The notes beneath the pieces are model-generated. The model was given only the letters and a program-made list of their open reading frames with translations, was not told where the DNA came from and ran no database searches. Both the position numbers and the translations under genes were made by a program. A stretch of DNA of 64,000 bases, from contig NZ_CP009110.1 of assembly GCF_000739085.1 (NCBI RefSeq), forward strand, positions 2,418,001 through 2,482,000, given 5' to 3'. The DNA comes from Amycolatopsis methanolica 239 (GTDB taxonomy: Bacteria > Actinomycetota > Actinomycetes > Mycobacteriales > Pseudonocardiaceae). Positions 17,043-25,738 of this stretch are shown here, piece after piece (the stretch's first letter is position 1; the number at the start of each line of letters is the position of its first letter).

Positions 17043-18188
17043 TCAACCGCGGGTCAGTTCGATGACCGTGACCTCCGGGCGCGCGCCGACGCGCATGGGC
17101 GGGCCCCAGTAGCCCGCACCGGCCGTCACGTAGAGCTGCGTGTCGCCGTGGCGGGACAGGCCCTCGACAGCCGGCTGGTCGAGCCGGATGGCGTAGTCGA
17201 AGGGCCACAGCTGCCCGCCGTGGGTGTGGCCGGACAGCTGCAGGTCCACGCCGGCCGCGCGGGCCTGTTCGACCTGCACCGGCTGGTGGGCCAGCAGCAC
17301 GAGCGGGACATTGTCGTCCCGGCCGTCGAGCGCGGCGTCGAGGTTCGCGCCGTGGCCGGGGACTCCGGAGCGCGCGGCGGTGCGGTCGTCGATGCCGGCC
17401 AGGTCGAAGGTCGCGCCCCCGCGGCCGAGCGGGACCCGTTCGTTGCGCAGCACGTCCACCCCGAGGGTCGGCAGGTGCCGCAGCCAGGCCTCGGTGTCCA
17501 CGAAGTACTCGTGGTTGCCCGTGACGAAGTAGACGCCCTGATCGCTGACCAGGTCGGCCAGCGGGGCGACGTCCTCGCGCAGCTCGTGCACCTCGCCGTC
17601 GACCAGGTCGCCCACGATCGCGACGGCGTCCGGCCGCTGGGCGTTGACCGTCTCGGCCAGGCGCTCGAACCGGCTGCCGCCGTAGGTGGTGGACAGGTGC
17701 CCGTCGGAGAAGGTGACGATGCGGTAGCCCTCCAGCGCGGGGTCGAGACCGGCGATCGCGATGGGCACCCGGCGCACCACGGGCGCGGAGTTGGCCAGCA
17801 CGGCCCCGGTGCCCGCGGTGCCGATCGCGACCGCCCCGGCGGTGAGCGCCAGCGAGCGGGCCAGGAACAGCCGCCGCGACGGGGCGGGCGGAGCCTCCAC
17901 GGCGCCGGGCCCGGCCGGCGGTTCCGGTCGTCGCCGGTTCAGCAGCCAGCGCACCGGTTCGAGCGCCAGCAACGCCAGGAACGCGTAGAACGCCAGGCCG
18001 AGCCAGCTGTAGGCCACCCAGTCCAGCGGCACCTGCGCGGACCAGGGCAGCACGCGGCGCCCGGCGAGAGCGGCCGCGGGCAGCACGGCGAGGACGACGG
18101 TGACCACGGTCAGCCGCCGCCGCGCCCGCCCGGCGACGGTGGTGGCGCGGACCAGCCGGAACCACAGGTAGCCGTGCAGCACGAGCAT
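17043..18188 (-). CDS. Membrane-anchored metallophosphoesterase (YkuE-like)
   Basis: 381 residues. N-terminal half: membrane helices (WLGLAFYAFLALLALEP) and a twin-arginine-like RRLFLARSLALTAG segment near residue 105. C-terminal half: a calcineurin-like phosphoesterase domain with metal-binding motifs VTFSDGHLS, AIVGDLVDG, VTGNHEY and LSGHTHGGQLWP. The first motif has SDGH where SDxH is usual, so metal ligands are intact. Related proteins act outside the membrane on phospholipid or phosphodiester substrates. The hydrophobic helix continues upstream of the first ATG without a better start codon. Confidence 0.9.
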   Translation of the reverse strand: MLVLHGYLWFRLVRATTVAGRARRRLTVVTVVLAVLPAAALAGRRVLPWSAQVPLDWVAYSWLGLAFYAFLALLALEPVRWLLNRRRPEPPAGPGAVEAPPAPSRRLFLARSLALTAGAVAIGTAGTGAVLANSAPVVRRVPIAIAGLDPALEGYRIVTFSDGHLSTTYGGSRFERLAETVNAQRPDAVAIVGDLVDGEVHELREDVAPLADLVSDQGVYFVTGNHEYFVDTEAWLRHLPTLGVDVLRNERVPLGRGGATFDLAGIDDRTAARSGVPGHGANLDAALDGRDDNVPLVLLAHQPVQVEQARAAGVDLQLSGHTHGGQLWPFDYAIRLDQPAVEGLSRHGDTQLYVTAGAGYWGPPMRVGARPEVTVIELTRG

Positions 18189-18377
18189 CGCGGCGAGGAC
18201 GACGAGGCCGAACAGGATGGCGGTCAGGACGTGCTCCAGGCGGCTGGGACGGACACGAACGGGTCAACCGTATCGGCGTGGTCCGCGCGTCCGAGCTCCG
18301 GTGCGGCACGGAACCAGGCCCCGCACCGGTTCGTGGTCGGGGACCGCTGGTAGGTCGCTTCGCCGGTGAACGGCGGC

Positions 18378-18476
18378 TCAGCGCGGCGGCCGCGCGTCCA
18401 GCAGGACCACGACCGTGACGAGCGCGGCGAGGACGAGCAGCGTGATCAGGGCCGCGTCGACCAGCAGGCCGGTCAT
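18378..18476 (-). CDS. 32-residue single-helix membrane microprotein
   Basis: Starts with an ATG that overlaps the terC stop (ATGA) and encodes 32 residues: a short N-terminus, one strongly hydrophobic segment (about residues 4-26, ALITLLVLAALVTVVVLL) and a positively charged tail (DARPPR). Tight translational coupling to terC suggests a small partner of the TerC transporter. It is too short for family assignment. Confidence 0.55.
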   Translation of the reverse strand: MTGLLVDAALITLLVLAALVTVVVLLDARPPR

Positions 18477-19477
18477 GACGGGCTCCGCTCCGCGGCGCGC
18501 TTCCCGGACCGCAGGCTTGTCACCGTCACGGTCGCCAGGACCAGCACGATGACCAGCAGCGAGACCGGGGTCGGGATGGTCGGCACCGCGGGCCAGACCT
18601 CGTGCGCCCAGTGCAGCACGAGCTTGATCCCGATGAACGCCAGGATGACGGCGAGCCCGTGGTTGAGGTGGGTGAGCTTGGCCAGTGCGGTGTGCAGCAC
18701 GAAGTACAGCGCACGCAAACCGAGCAGCGCGAAGGCGTTGGTGGCGAAGACCAGGTACGGGTCCTCGGTGATGCCGTAGACCGCGGGCACCGAGTCGACG
18801 GCGAACACCACGTCGGTGGCGAAGACGGCCACCACCACGAGCGTCAGCGGGGTCAGCGCGCGCCGTCCGCGCTCGCGGACCACCATGCGTGTGCCGCGGT
18901 AGTCGTCGGTGACCGGCATCAGCCTGCGCAGCAGCCGCACCGAGCGCATCCGCGACACGTCGCGGTCCGGTTCCGGGCCGCTGACCGCCTCGTGCAGGAT
19001 CTTCACCGCCGAGGCGAACAGGACCAGGCCGAACACCAGGAACGCCCAGGTGCCTGCCTGCAGCAGCGCGGCACCGGCGGCGATGAAGATCCCGCGCAGC
19101 ACCAGCGCGCCGACGATGCCGTAGAGCAGCACCCGTTGCTGCACCTCGGCCGGCACCGCGAACGCGGCCAGCAGCAGCATGAACACGAACAGGTTGTCGA
19201 CGGAGAGCGACTTCTCCACGACGAACCCGGTGGCGAACTCCAGCGCCTGCGCGCCGCCGAACGCGGTCCACAACCAGAAGGCGAACGCCAGCGGCAGGGT
19301 CAGGTAGACCACCGACCACCCGGCGGCCTCGCGCAGCGACACCTCGTGCGGCCGCCGCGTCACGAGGAAATCGGCCGCCAGCAGGGCCAGCAGCACCGCG
19401 ATGCTGATCACCCACAACCACGGGCTGCCGATCGACGACGCGGGCGCGGCAGCGGCGACCGCGGACTGGTGCGACAT
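18473..19477 (-). CDS. TerC family integral membrane protein
   Basis: 334-residue TerC/Alx-family protein with about nine hydrophobic helices. Family hallmarks are EKSLSVDNLFVFMLLLAAFAVP in helix 3, AVFATDVVFAVDSVPAVYGIT, and DPYLVFATNAFALLGLRALYFVL, with conserved aspartates for metal passage. Homologues export Mn2+ or contribute to tellurite resistance. The ATG follows GAGGAGGCCCC. Followed by an overlapping microprotein. No upstream manganese riboswitch is recognisable. Confidence 0.93.
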   Translation of the reverse strand: MSHQSAVAAAAPASSIGSPWLWVISIAVLLALLAADFLVTRRPHEVSLREAAGWSVVYLTLPLAFAFWLWTAFGGAQALEFATGFVVEKSLSVDNLFVFMLLLAAFAVPAEVQQRVLLYGIVGALVLRGIFIAAGAALLQAGTWAFLVFGLVLFASAVKILHEAVSGPEPDRDVSRMRSVRLLRRLMPVTDDYRGTRMVVRERGRRALTPLTLVVVAVFATDVVFAVDSVPAVYGITEDPYLVFATNAFALLGLRALYFVLHTALAKLTHLNHGLAVILAFIGIKLVLHWAHEVWPAVPTIPTPVSLLVIVLVLATVTVTSLRSGKRAAERSPS

Positions 19478-19677
19478 GGGGCCTCCTCGAACACCGTCAG
19501 CGTTCGAGGTCTCCTTCACCCGCCGTCACGGGCGCCCTGCCGGGGACACGCCGGGTGTCCGTACTGACCGGTCTGGAACCGTGGGAAGTACTCCCCTCGC
19601 GACCGAGTATCGGACAAATCGGACAGGTTGTAAAGGGTGGTCACCCGGCAGTGGCTCCGACCGTCCACAACGGACCA

Positions 19678-19707
19678 CTCGCCGGCCGGCGCGTGCCGGC
19701 CGGCGAG
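19678..19707 (-). terminator. Strong stem-loop after the DUF4097 gene
   Basis: Perfect 13-bp stem (CTCGCCGGCCGGC paired with its complement) with a four-base loop, eight bases after the stop of the minus-strand DUF4097 gene. No U-tract follows, as is common for actinobacterial terminators. Confidence 0.75.
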
Positions 19708-19714
19708 CCCTGTG

Positions 19715-20380
19715 TCACAGGCTGTGGGCGGCGATGTCGCCCTGGGAGGTGGTGGCGCGGATGGTCAGCTCCGGGCTGCCGTTGTTCTTCAGCGCGTTGC
19801 TGATCCGGCCGTCGTCGGTGCCGGCGTCCAGGGTGGCCGAGACACCGGCCGCCGCGCCGACGGTGATGTCGCCCACCTGAGTGCGCAGCACGACGGTGCC
19901 GCTGACGGCCTCGGTGAGGCGGATGTCCCCGCGGGCGGTGGTGATCTCCGTGGCGCCGCCGGCCCGGCCGACCGCCACGTCACCGTCGGTCGCGGTGAAC
20001 CGCAGCGTCGCGGCCTCGTCGAGGTGGATGTCGCGGTAGGCGCCCTCCACCGTGACGTCGCCGAAGCGGCCGGTGGCGCGGAGCTCGGCGGCGGAGCTGG
20101 TGACGTCGACGCGGGAGCCGGCGGGCAGCCGCACGGTGACCGCGACCGAACCGGACGGGCCGAAGAACTGGTTGCGGGACTCCGGCGCCTCGACCCGCAG
20201 CACACCGTCGGCGTAGGTGACGGTGGTCTGTTCGGCCAGCTGCACGTCGCGGCTCTTGCCCGGGTTGGCCGGGGCGACCTCGACGGCGGTGTCGGCGCGG
20301 TCCGCAGCGGTGAGGTGGATGCGCCCGGCGGGGACGGTCAGGACGGTGGCGATCGGGGCGGTGGTGGCGAAGTTCTGCAT
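19715..20380 (-). CDS. DUF4097-family beta-strand repeat protein
   Basis: 221 residues composed of short repeated beta strands (VEVAPAN, RVEAPE, VDVTSSAAELRATG, FGDVTVEGAYRDIHLDEA, TATDGDVAVG, TTARGDIRLTEA, TQVGDITVGA) typical of DUF4097/adhesin-like right-handed beta folds. No signal peptide or membrane segment, so cytoplasmic. The ATG follows GGAGAGACCG. In actinomycetes such genes often accompany small regulators, but none is adjacent here. Function unknown. Confidence 0.88.
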   Translation of the reverse strand: MQNFATTAPIATVLTVPAGRIHLTAADRADTAVEVAPANPGKSRDVQLAEQTTVTYADGVLRVEAPESRNQFFGPSGSVAVTVRLPAGSRVDVTSSAAELRATGRFGDVTVEGAYRDIHLDEAATLRFTATDGDVAVGRAGGATEITTARGDIRLTEAVSGTVVLRTQVGDITVGAAAGVSATLDAGTDDGRISNALKNNGSPELTIRATTSQGDIAAHSL

Positions 20381-20476
20381 CGGTCTCTCCTTGGTGAGCG
20401 GCTTGATGAGAACACCATCGCCCGCTCTCCTGACACGGGACCGCCACCGCGCTGACGCCGCCGCTGACACGGGACG

Positions 20477-22105
20477 TCAGTGGCCGTGGAAGGCCTCCGC
20501 CAGCCACCACGACCCGCCGTCGTCGGTGATCTTCGCGTCCACGACCAGCGGCTTCTCGCGCGGACCCGCGAGCCACTCGGACACCTGCCGCAGGTCGGCG
20601 ACGGTGCGGACGGTCACCCCGGTGCAGCCGAACCCGCGCCCGATCGCGGCGATGTCGGTCGGCGGGAACCGGACGGTCGTGTGGTCGCCGGTGAAGTGGT
20701 GCACCTCCGCGCCGTACGCGGCGTCGTTGTAGACGACCAACAGTAGCGGCAGGCCCAGCCGCACGGCCGTGTCGAGTTCCTGGGCCGCCATGTGGAAGCC
20801 GCCGTCGCCGAGCGCGGCGACGGGCAGCCGCCCGGGCTGGGCGATCGCCGCGCCGATCGCGGTGGCCAGCCCCAGCCCGATCGACTGGAAGGCCTGGGTG
20901 AAGCAGAACCCGAACTCGTCCGGCACGTCCAGGAACGCGCTGGGGTAGCCCATGAAGTTGCCCGAGTCCACGGACACCACGCGCTCGGCGGGCAGGATCC
21001 GGTCCAGCTCCGCGGACAGGGTGCGCGGGTCGATCAGGTCCGCGGTCGACTCGTCCCGGTAGTCGGCGGCCGACCAGCGGGCCCGCGCGACGATCCGGTC
21101 GCGCAGCGCGGGGGAGCGGTAGCCGGATTTCCTCTGGTCACCCAGCTCGGCGAGCGCGGCGCGGGCGGTCGCCGCCGCGTCGCCCACCACGCCGACGTCG
21201 ACCGGCCGGTGCGCGCCGAGCGCGCTCGGCTCCAGGTCGACCTGCGCGAGACGCGCGCTGGGGCCGATCAGCTTGCCGCGGCGGGTGGTCCACCGGTTGA
21301 GCGCGCAGCCCCAGCCGACGACGAGGTCGGCGTCGCGGACGAGTTCCGCCGCCAGCGGGGAGGCGAACCCGCCGGAGATGCCCAGCGCCCACGGGTCGCC
21401 GTGGAACAGGCCGTGTGCCACCGCGGACGTCGCGAGCAGCGCGCCGCACGCCTCGGCGAGCGCCCGGATCTCCGCGCCCGCGCCCCGGCCACCGCGGCCG
21501 GCGATGAACACAGGGCGCTCCGCGGCGGCGAGCAGCGCGGCCAGTTCGACCACCGACGCGGCGTCGGGCTCCGGTGCGGGAGGGGCGGGCACCGGCTCGA
21601 CAGCTTCCAGCGGCGGCGCGGGCTCGGCCTGCACGTCCAGCGGCAGGTTCAGCACGACCGTGCGGCGCTCGTGCAGCGCGGTCCGGTACGCGCGGACTGT
21701 GTCGGCCACCGCGGTCTCCGGGCTGTGCACGCGCAAGGCGACCGCGCCGACCGCGCGGGCGAGCGCGTCCTGGTCGATGCGGAAGTTGTTGAGCGGATCG
21801 GCGGCGGGCGACTCGGCGGTGAGGACGATCAGCGGGGTGCGGCTCTTGGCCGCCTCGCCAATGCCGGTGACCGCGTTGGTCAGCCCGCAGCCCTGGTGGG
21901 TCGACACGAGCGCGACCCGGCCGCTCATCCGCGCGCACGCGTCGGCGGCGGTGGCCGCGCCGCCCTCGTGGCGGGTGGCGTGGAAGGCGACCCCGGCCGC
22001 TCGCAACGCGTTGGTGACGTGGAAGTTGCCGCTGCCCACCACCCCGAACACCGGGCCGGCGCCCAGCTCCGCCAGGACGCGCCCGACCGCCTCGGCGACG
22101 ATCAC
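20477..22105 (-). CDS. Thiamine pyrophosphate-dependent decarboxylase/acetolactate synthase-like enzyme
   Basis: 542-residue TPP enzyme with all three domains. The N-terminal Pyr domain carries the catalytic glutamate region FHATRHEGGAATAADACARMSG; the central domain contains VFIAGRGGRGAGAE; the C-terminal PP domain contains LGDGGFHMAAQELDTAVRLGLPLLLVVYNDAAYG, the GDG-to-N motif for TPP/Mg. It is closest in style to benzoylformate/phosphonopyruvate decarboxylase-like and acetolactate synthase-like proteins; a 2-oxo acid substrate is expected. GTG start overlaps the stop of the cyclase gene (GTGA), giving a two-gene operon. Confidence 0.88.
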   Translation of the reverse strand: MIVAEAVGRVLAELGAGPVFGVVGSGNFHVTNALRAAGVAFHATRHEGGAATAADACARMSGRVALVSTHQGCGLTNAVTGIGEAAKSRTPLIVLTAESPAADPLNNFRIDQDALARAVGAVALRVHSPETAVADTVRAYRTALHERRTVVLNLPLDVQAEPAPPLEAVEPVPAPPAPEPDAASVVELAALLAAAERPVFIAGRGGRGAGAEIRALAEACGALLATSAVAHGLFHGDPWALGISGGFASPLAAELVRDADLVVGWGCALNRWTTRRGKLIGPSARLAQVDLEPSALGAHRPVDVGVVGDAAATARAALAELGDQRKSGYRSPALRDRIVARARWSAADYRDESTADLIDPRTLSAELDRILPAERVVSVDSGNFMGYPSAFLDVPDEFGFCFTQAFQSIGLGLATAIGAAIAQPGRLPVAALGDGGFHMAAQELDTAVRLGLPLLLVVYNDAAYGAEVHHFTGDHTTVRFPPTDIAAIGRGFGCTGVTVRTVADLRQVSEWLAGPREKPLVVDAKITDDGGSWWLAEAFHGH

Positions 22106-22878
22106 GCCCGCTCCACGAACGCGTACACGCGTGCCGGGCTGCCCGACCCGCCGACGATCGGCAGCGGCGAGACCACCAGCAGGGCGCCGGTCGGCGGCAG
22201 CTGCGCGAGGTTGCGCAGCTGGGTGAGCCCGCACTTGCCCGCGCCGAGCAGGCGGTCGTGGCACGGGAAGATCGGCTCCAGCTCGGCGGCGCGGCCGGCG
22301 TCGGTGCCCACGGTCTCCACGCCGAACCCCGCGATCGGGGCTTCCTCGGCGAGCCACTGCGCGCACTCCGGCGACACGCCCGGGGTGTGCGAGGCGCCGT
22401 CGCTGACGTTGAGGAAGCTGTCCTGGTCGCCGGAGCGCGCGTCCCAGCCGGTCCGGTAGAGCAGCCAGCCGCCCTCGGGCAGCGGCCCGTGCTCGCGTTC
22501 CCACTCGCGCACGTCGTCGATGCCCAGCAGGAAGTCTGGATCGTCGGCGACCCGCGCCGACATGTCCAGCACGGCGGCCGGTCCGATGAGCGTGCGCAGC
22601 GGAATCTGGTCGACGCTGGGCCCGTCCTTGCCGGACAGCCAGTGGTTGGGCGCGTCGACGTGCGTGCCGACGTGCTCGCCGGTGTGGATGTCGTTCCAGT
22701 ACCAGCGCGGGCCCCGGTCGTCGTAGCGGCTGATCTCCTCCAGCCGGAAGCCGGTGGTGTTGGCGAACGGCGGCGGCAGCTGCAGCACCGGTGTGCTCGC
22801 CGACAGCGGCGCGGTCAGGTCGACGACCTCGACGCGGCTGCTCCGCAGCGCGGACAGCAGATCGGCCAGGACGGGCAT
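22102..22878 (-). CDS. Cyclase-family metal-dependent hydrolase (kynurenine formamidase-like)
   Basis: 258-residue protein of the cyclase superfamily (PF04199). The signature metal site HTGEHVGTHVDAPNHW (around residues 66-80) is intact, with VVDLTAPLSASTPV before it and the late GFGVETVGTDAGRA. Members hydrolyse formamides or cyclic amides/lactones. The ATG has GAGGAGG. It is the first gene of an operon with the TPP enzyme, suggesting that ring opening or deformylation feeds a 2-oxo acid to the decarboxylase; the pathway is not identifiable. Confidence 0.9.
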   Translation of the reverse strand: MPVLADLLSALRSSRVEVVDLTAPLSASTPVLQLPPPFANTTGFRLEEISRYDDRGPRWYWNDIHTGEHVGTHVDAPNHWLSGKDGPSVDQIPLRTLIGPAAVLDMSARVADDPDFLLGIDDVREWEREHGPLPEGGWLLYRTGWDARSGDQDSFLNVSDGASHTPGVSPECAQWLAEEAPIAGFGVETVGTDAGRAAELEPIFPCHDRLLGAGKCGLTQLRNLAQLPPTGALLVVSPLPIVGGSGSPARVYAFVERA

Positions 22879-22995
22879 CGGAACCTCCTCGGATCGTGGC
22901 GCTCCGGCGGTCGTGCGCGGCCCGCGCTCGGAACGAGACTAGCCATCCGCGCAACGGTCCCCGGGCGCGACGAGCCGGCCGCATAGCATCGGCTG

Positions 22996-23634
22996 GTGAA
23001 CGGTGAGGTCTGGGTGATCGCCCGCGACGGGCAGCACGAGGTCGAGATCAAGCGGTCCCGGTTCGTGTGCACCGTCGCGCGGGTCGATGAGGTGGAGGCC
23101 GCCGCGGCGCTGATCGCCCGGGTGCGCAAGGCCGGACCCGGCGCGAACCACCACTGCACGGCGCTGCGGATCGGCGATCCGGAGACCGGTGAGATGACCG
23201 TTCGCAGCAACGACGACGGGGAGCCCGCCGGCACCGCGGGCGTCCCCATGCTCGAGGTGCTCGCGCGCCGCAACCTGACCGACGTCGTCGCCGTGGTGTC
23301 GCGGTGGTTCGGCGGGGTCAAGCTCGGCGCGGGCGGGCTGGTCCGCGCCTATTCCGGCGCGCTGGCGGAAACCCTCGACGCCGTCGGGACGCTGCGCCGG
23401 GTGCGGCACCGCGAGCTGCTGGTCGCCGTGCCGCACGACCTCGCCGGCCGCCTCGAACACGATCTGCGCAACTCGCCGTACCGGTTGCAGGACATCGACT
23501 ACGGCACGGACGTCACGCTGACGGTCGCCGTCACCGAGGCCGACCGGGACGCGTTCGGCGCCTGGCTGGCCGAACGGACCGGCGGCGAGGTCGAGGCACT
23601 CGACGCGGGGACGAGGGACCTCTACCTCCCCTGA
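22996..23634 (+). CDS. YigZ/IMPACT family protein
   Basis: 212-residue protein with the UPF0029/IMPACT fold. The characteristic block is GANHHCTALRIGD, SNDDGEPAGTAGVPMLEVLARRNLTDVVAVVSRWFGGVKLGAGGLVRAYSGA (residues about 52-120), followed by the C-terminal DUF1949-like domain. GTG start is 10 bases after a weak purine-rich site. Bacterial members are linked to ribosome/tRNA handling, but the biochemical role is not settled. Stands alone. Confidence 0.93.
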   Translation: MNGEVWVIARDGQHEVEIKRSRFVCTVARVDEVEAAAALIARVRKAGPGANHHCTALRIGDPETGEMTVRSNDDGEPAGTAGVPMLEVLARRNLTDVVAVVSRWFGGVKLGAGGLVRAYSGALAETLDAVGTLRRVRHRELLVAVPHDLAGRLEHDLRNSPYRLQDIDYGTDVTLTVAVTEADRDAFGAWLAERTGGEVEALDAGTRDLYLP

Positions 23635-23638
23635 CGGG

Positions 23639-23850
23639 TCAGACCCGCACCAGCTCGATCACCGGGATGACCCGGCTGGTCTTGCGCTGGTACTCGGCGA
23701 ACTGCGGCTGCGCGGCGGACTGCTTCGCGTAGATCTCGTCGCGCTCGGGGCCCTCCAGCACGCGGGCGAGCACCGGAAAGGTCTCGTCGCCGAGCTCGAT
23801 CGTGGTCTTCGGGTTGGCCACCAGGTTGTGGTACCAGCGGGCTGCCCTCG
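23639..23850 (-). pseudogene. C-terminal fragment of a deazaflavin (F420)-dependent nitroreductase
   Basis: About 68 residues (ARWYHNLVANPKTTIELGDETFPVLARVLEGPERDEIYAK ... VIPVIELVRV) match the C-terminal half of DDN-type F420-dependent nitroreductases, normally about 130-150 residues. Upstream of WYHNL the similarity stops abruptly at about 23845, where a truncated gene begins on the other strand. The frame stays open further, but its sequence is unrelated to the family. Probably not functional. Confidence 0.7.
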
Positions 23851-24085
23851 AAGATGCCGGCGTGGCCGCTGTGGCCTGCAACGACGCCGGGATCGGCAAG
23901 GACCAGGCCGGGTGGCGGGCCTGGCGGCGCTGGACGGCGTCGTCGGCGTCGCCGACGGCCACGACACCTGCGCCAACGGGATCATCAGCTACGTCAACGA
24001 GTCCGCGCGCGAGGCGGGCATCCGGGTCGGGGAACCGCTGTCCGCGGCGCTCACCAGGCTGGCGGCGGGGGGTGTGCCGTGCTGA
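23845..24085 (+). pseudogene. Truncated, frameshifted member of an unknown NDAG-GKD family
   Basis: Two frames joined at a one-base slip near 23911 give about 80 residues: GVAAVACNDAGIGKDQAG, then VAGLAALDGVVGVADGHDTCANGIISYVNESAREAGIRVGEPLSAALTRLA. This matches the C-terminal part of the next gene (ND-AG-GKD, HVNEAGRRAGLRVGEP), so the two are tandem paralogues. The N-terminal 50 or so residues are missing at the junction with the DDN fragment. Function unknown. Confidence 0.65.
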
Positions 24086-24498
24086 GGATGACGGTGGCCG
24101 GGCGTGGGGACCGCCGCGTGGTCCTGCTGGACAGCATGTCCCAGGCCGAGCACGCCGACCGGGGCCAGATCATCGTGGCGGCGTCCAACGGCGGGGCCGA
24201 GTCGGGGCGGATCGCCGTGCTGAGCGGGTGCGCGTGCGCGGTGCTCAACGACGCCGGGCGCGGCAAGGACGACGCCGGCATCGCGGGTCTCGCGGTCATG
24301 GACGAGGCGGGCGTGCCGGGCGCGGCGGTCGGCCACCTGACCGCGCGCATCAGCGACGGCAAGGACATGTGGGACAACGGGGTGCTGACGCACGTCAACG
24401 AAGCCGGGCGCCGGGCGGGTCTCCGCGTCGGCGAGCCGATGCGGACCGCGATCACCCGCCTGCTCGAGGAGGTGGCGGAATGCCCGGACGTCCGGTGA
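24079..24498 (+). CDS. Unknown-function protein of the NDAG-GKD family
   Basis: 139 residues (or 136 from the ATG at 24088). Seen: VVLLDSMSQAEHADRGQIIVAASNGG near the N-terminus, ACAVLNDAGRGKDDAGIAGLAVMDEAGVPGAAVGHLTARISDGKDMWDNGVLTHVNEAGRRAGLRVGEP in the rest. The dense conserved Asp/Gly/Asn motifs look like an enzyme active site. It overlaps the end of a truncated paralogue and is overlapped by a beta-keto acid cleavage enzyme gene, so it belongs to a catabolic operon, perhaps as one subunit of a two-part enzyme. I do not recognise the function. Confidence 0.7.
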   Translation: MLRMTVAGRGDRRVVLLDSMSQAEHADRGQIIVAASNGGAESGRIAVLSGCACAVLNDAGRGKDDAGIAGLAVMDEAGVPGAAVGHLTARISDGKDMWDNGVLTHVNEAGRRAGLRVGEPMRTAITRLLEEVAECPDVR

Positions 24499-25297
24499 GC
24501 GTCATCGTCACCCCGACCGGCGGGATGTTGACCCCCGCGCAGCACCCGCACGTGCCCACCCAGCCCGGGCAGATCGCCGAGGACGTCGCGCGCTGTGCCG
24601 CGGCGGGTGCGAGCGTGGCGGCGCTGCACGCGCGCCGGCCGGACCACGCGGCCACCTGCGACTCCGCCGTCTACCGGGAGATCAACGAGCTGGTGCGGCG
24701 CCGGTGCGACGTCGTGGTCAACAACTCGACCGGCGGCGGGCTCAACGGCGACATGGGGCGCGAGACCGCCGACGGCGCCGTCGTCGACCACGAGCAGCGG
24801 CTGGCCGGGGCCGGCGCCGGGGCGGACACGTGCACGCTGGACACCATCACCGCGTACGTGAGGGGCCCGGACGGCGAGACCCTGATGAGCACGCCGCGCT
24901 GGTTCGCCCGCCGGCTGGCGGCGGCGTTCCGGGCGGCCGGGGCCAAACCCGAGTGCCGTACGTGGTGAACTTCGTGCTCAACCAGCACGAGACGTTCCAG
25001 AACGCGCTGCCGTACACGCCCGGGGTCCTGCGTGGCCTGGTCGATCTGCTGCCCGCGGGCGCGGTGTTCTCCGCGACCGTGTGCGGGCCGGACCCGCTGC
25101 CCGGCCTGGTGCGGGCGCTCGAACTCGGCGGGCACGCCCGCGTCGGTATCGAGGACAGCCCGTTCGACGCCGACGGCAGGCCGATGACCAACCTGGAGCA
25201 GGTCGAGCGCGTGGTCGAGGTCATCCGGGACCACGGGTGCGAGCCCGCCACCCCGGCGCAGGCCCGCGCGCTCCCCGGCCTGACGGAGGCGGCATGA
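24480..25297 (+). pseudogene. Beta-keto acid cleavage enzyme (BKACE/DUF849), one-base frameshift
   Basis: 818 bases encode a BKACE-type TIM-barrel protein of about 272 residues once one base is restored near 24955. The first part has VSVIVTPTGGMLTPAQHPHVPTQPGQIAEDVARCAAAGASVAALHARRP and NNSTGGG; the second has YVVNFVLNQHETFQ, GAVFSATVCGP and HARVGIEDSPF. Family members use Zn2+ to cleave 3-keto acids with acetyl-CoA to acetoacetate plus a new acyl-CoA. The His-rich motif and the late glutamate (GIED) are present. Good coding on both sides of the slip makes a sequence error as likely as mutation. Confidence 0.75.
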
Positions 25298-25738
25298 GCA
25301 CGCCGGTCGCGGTGGTCACCGGGGCGGGCAGCGGCCTGGGGCGGGTGATCGCCAGGGCACTGATCGCCGACGGTTACCGGGTCGCGCTTGCCGGACGGCG
25401 GGCTCGCGCGCTGGCGGAACCGCTCCGGAGGGTCTCGCCGTGCCCACCGACGTGTCCGACCCGGACTCCGTCGCGGAGTTGTTCGACCGGGGCGCGGCCA
25501 CGTGGGGGAGGGTCGACCTGCTGGTCAACAACGCGGGCGTGTTCGGCCCGGCGGGCGCGCCCGACGAGATCCCCGTCGGCGAGCGGCGTTCGTGCGTGGA
25601 CACCAACCTGACCGGCGCGTTCCTCTGCGCCAGGGCGGCCTTCGGCGTCATGCGGCGCCAGGACCCGCGCGGCGGCCGGATCATCGACAACGGTTCGGTC
25701 TCCGCGCACAGCCCCCGCCCGGGCAGCATCGCCTCAGC
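25294..25738 (+). pseudogene. Short-chain dehydrogenase, frameshifted and C-terminally truncated
   Basis: Begins as a normal SDR (VAVVTGAGSGLGRVIARALIADGYRVALAGRR) with ATGA overlap from the BKACE gene, shifts frame near 25430, continues with DVSDPDSVAELFDRGAATWGRVDLLVNNAGVFGPAG and IDNGSVSAHSPRPGS, then ends before the YxxxK catalytic motif at about 25736. There an IclR-type fragment begins on the opposite strand. The loss of the catalytic lysine makes it inactive. Confidence 0.75.
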
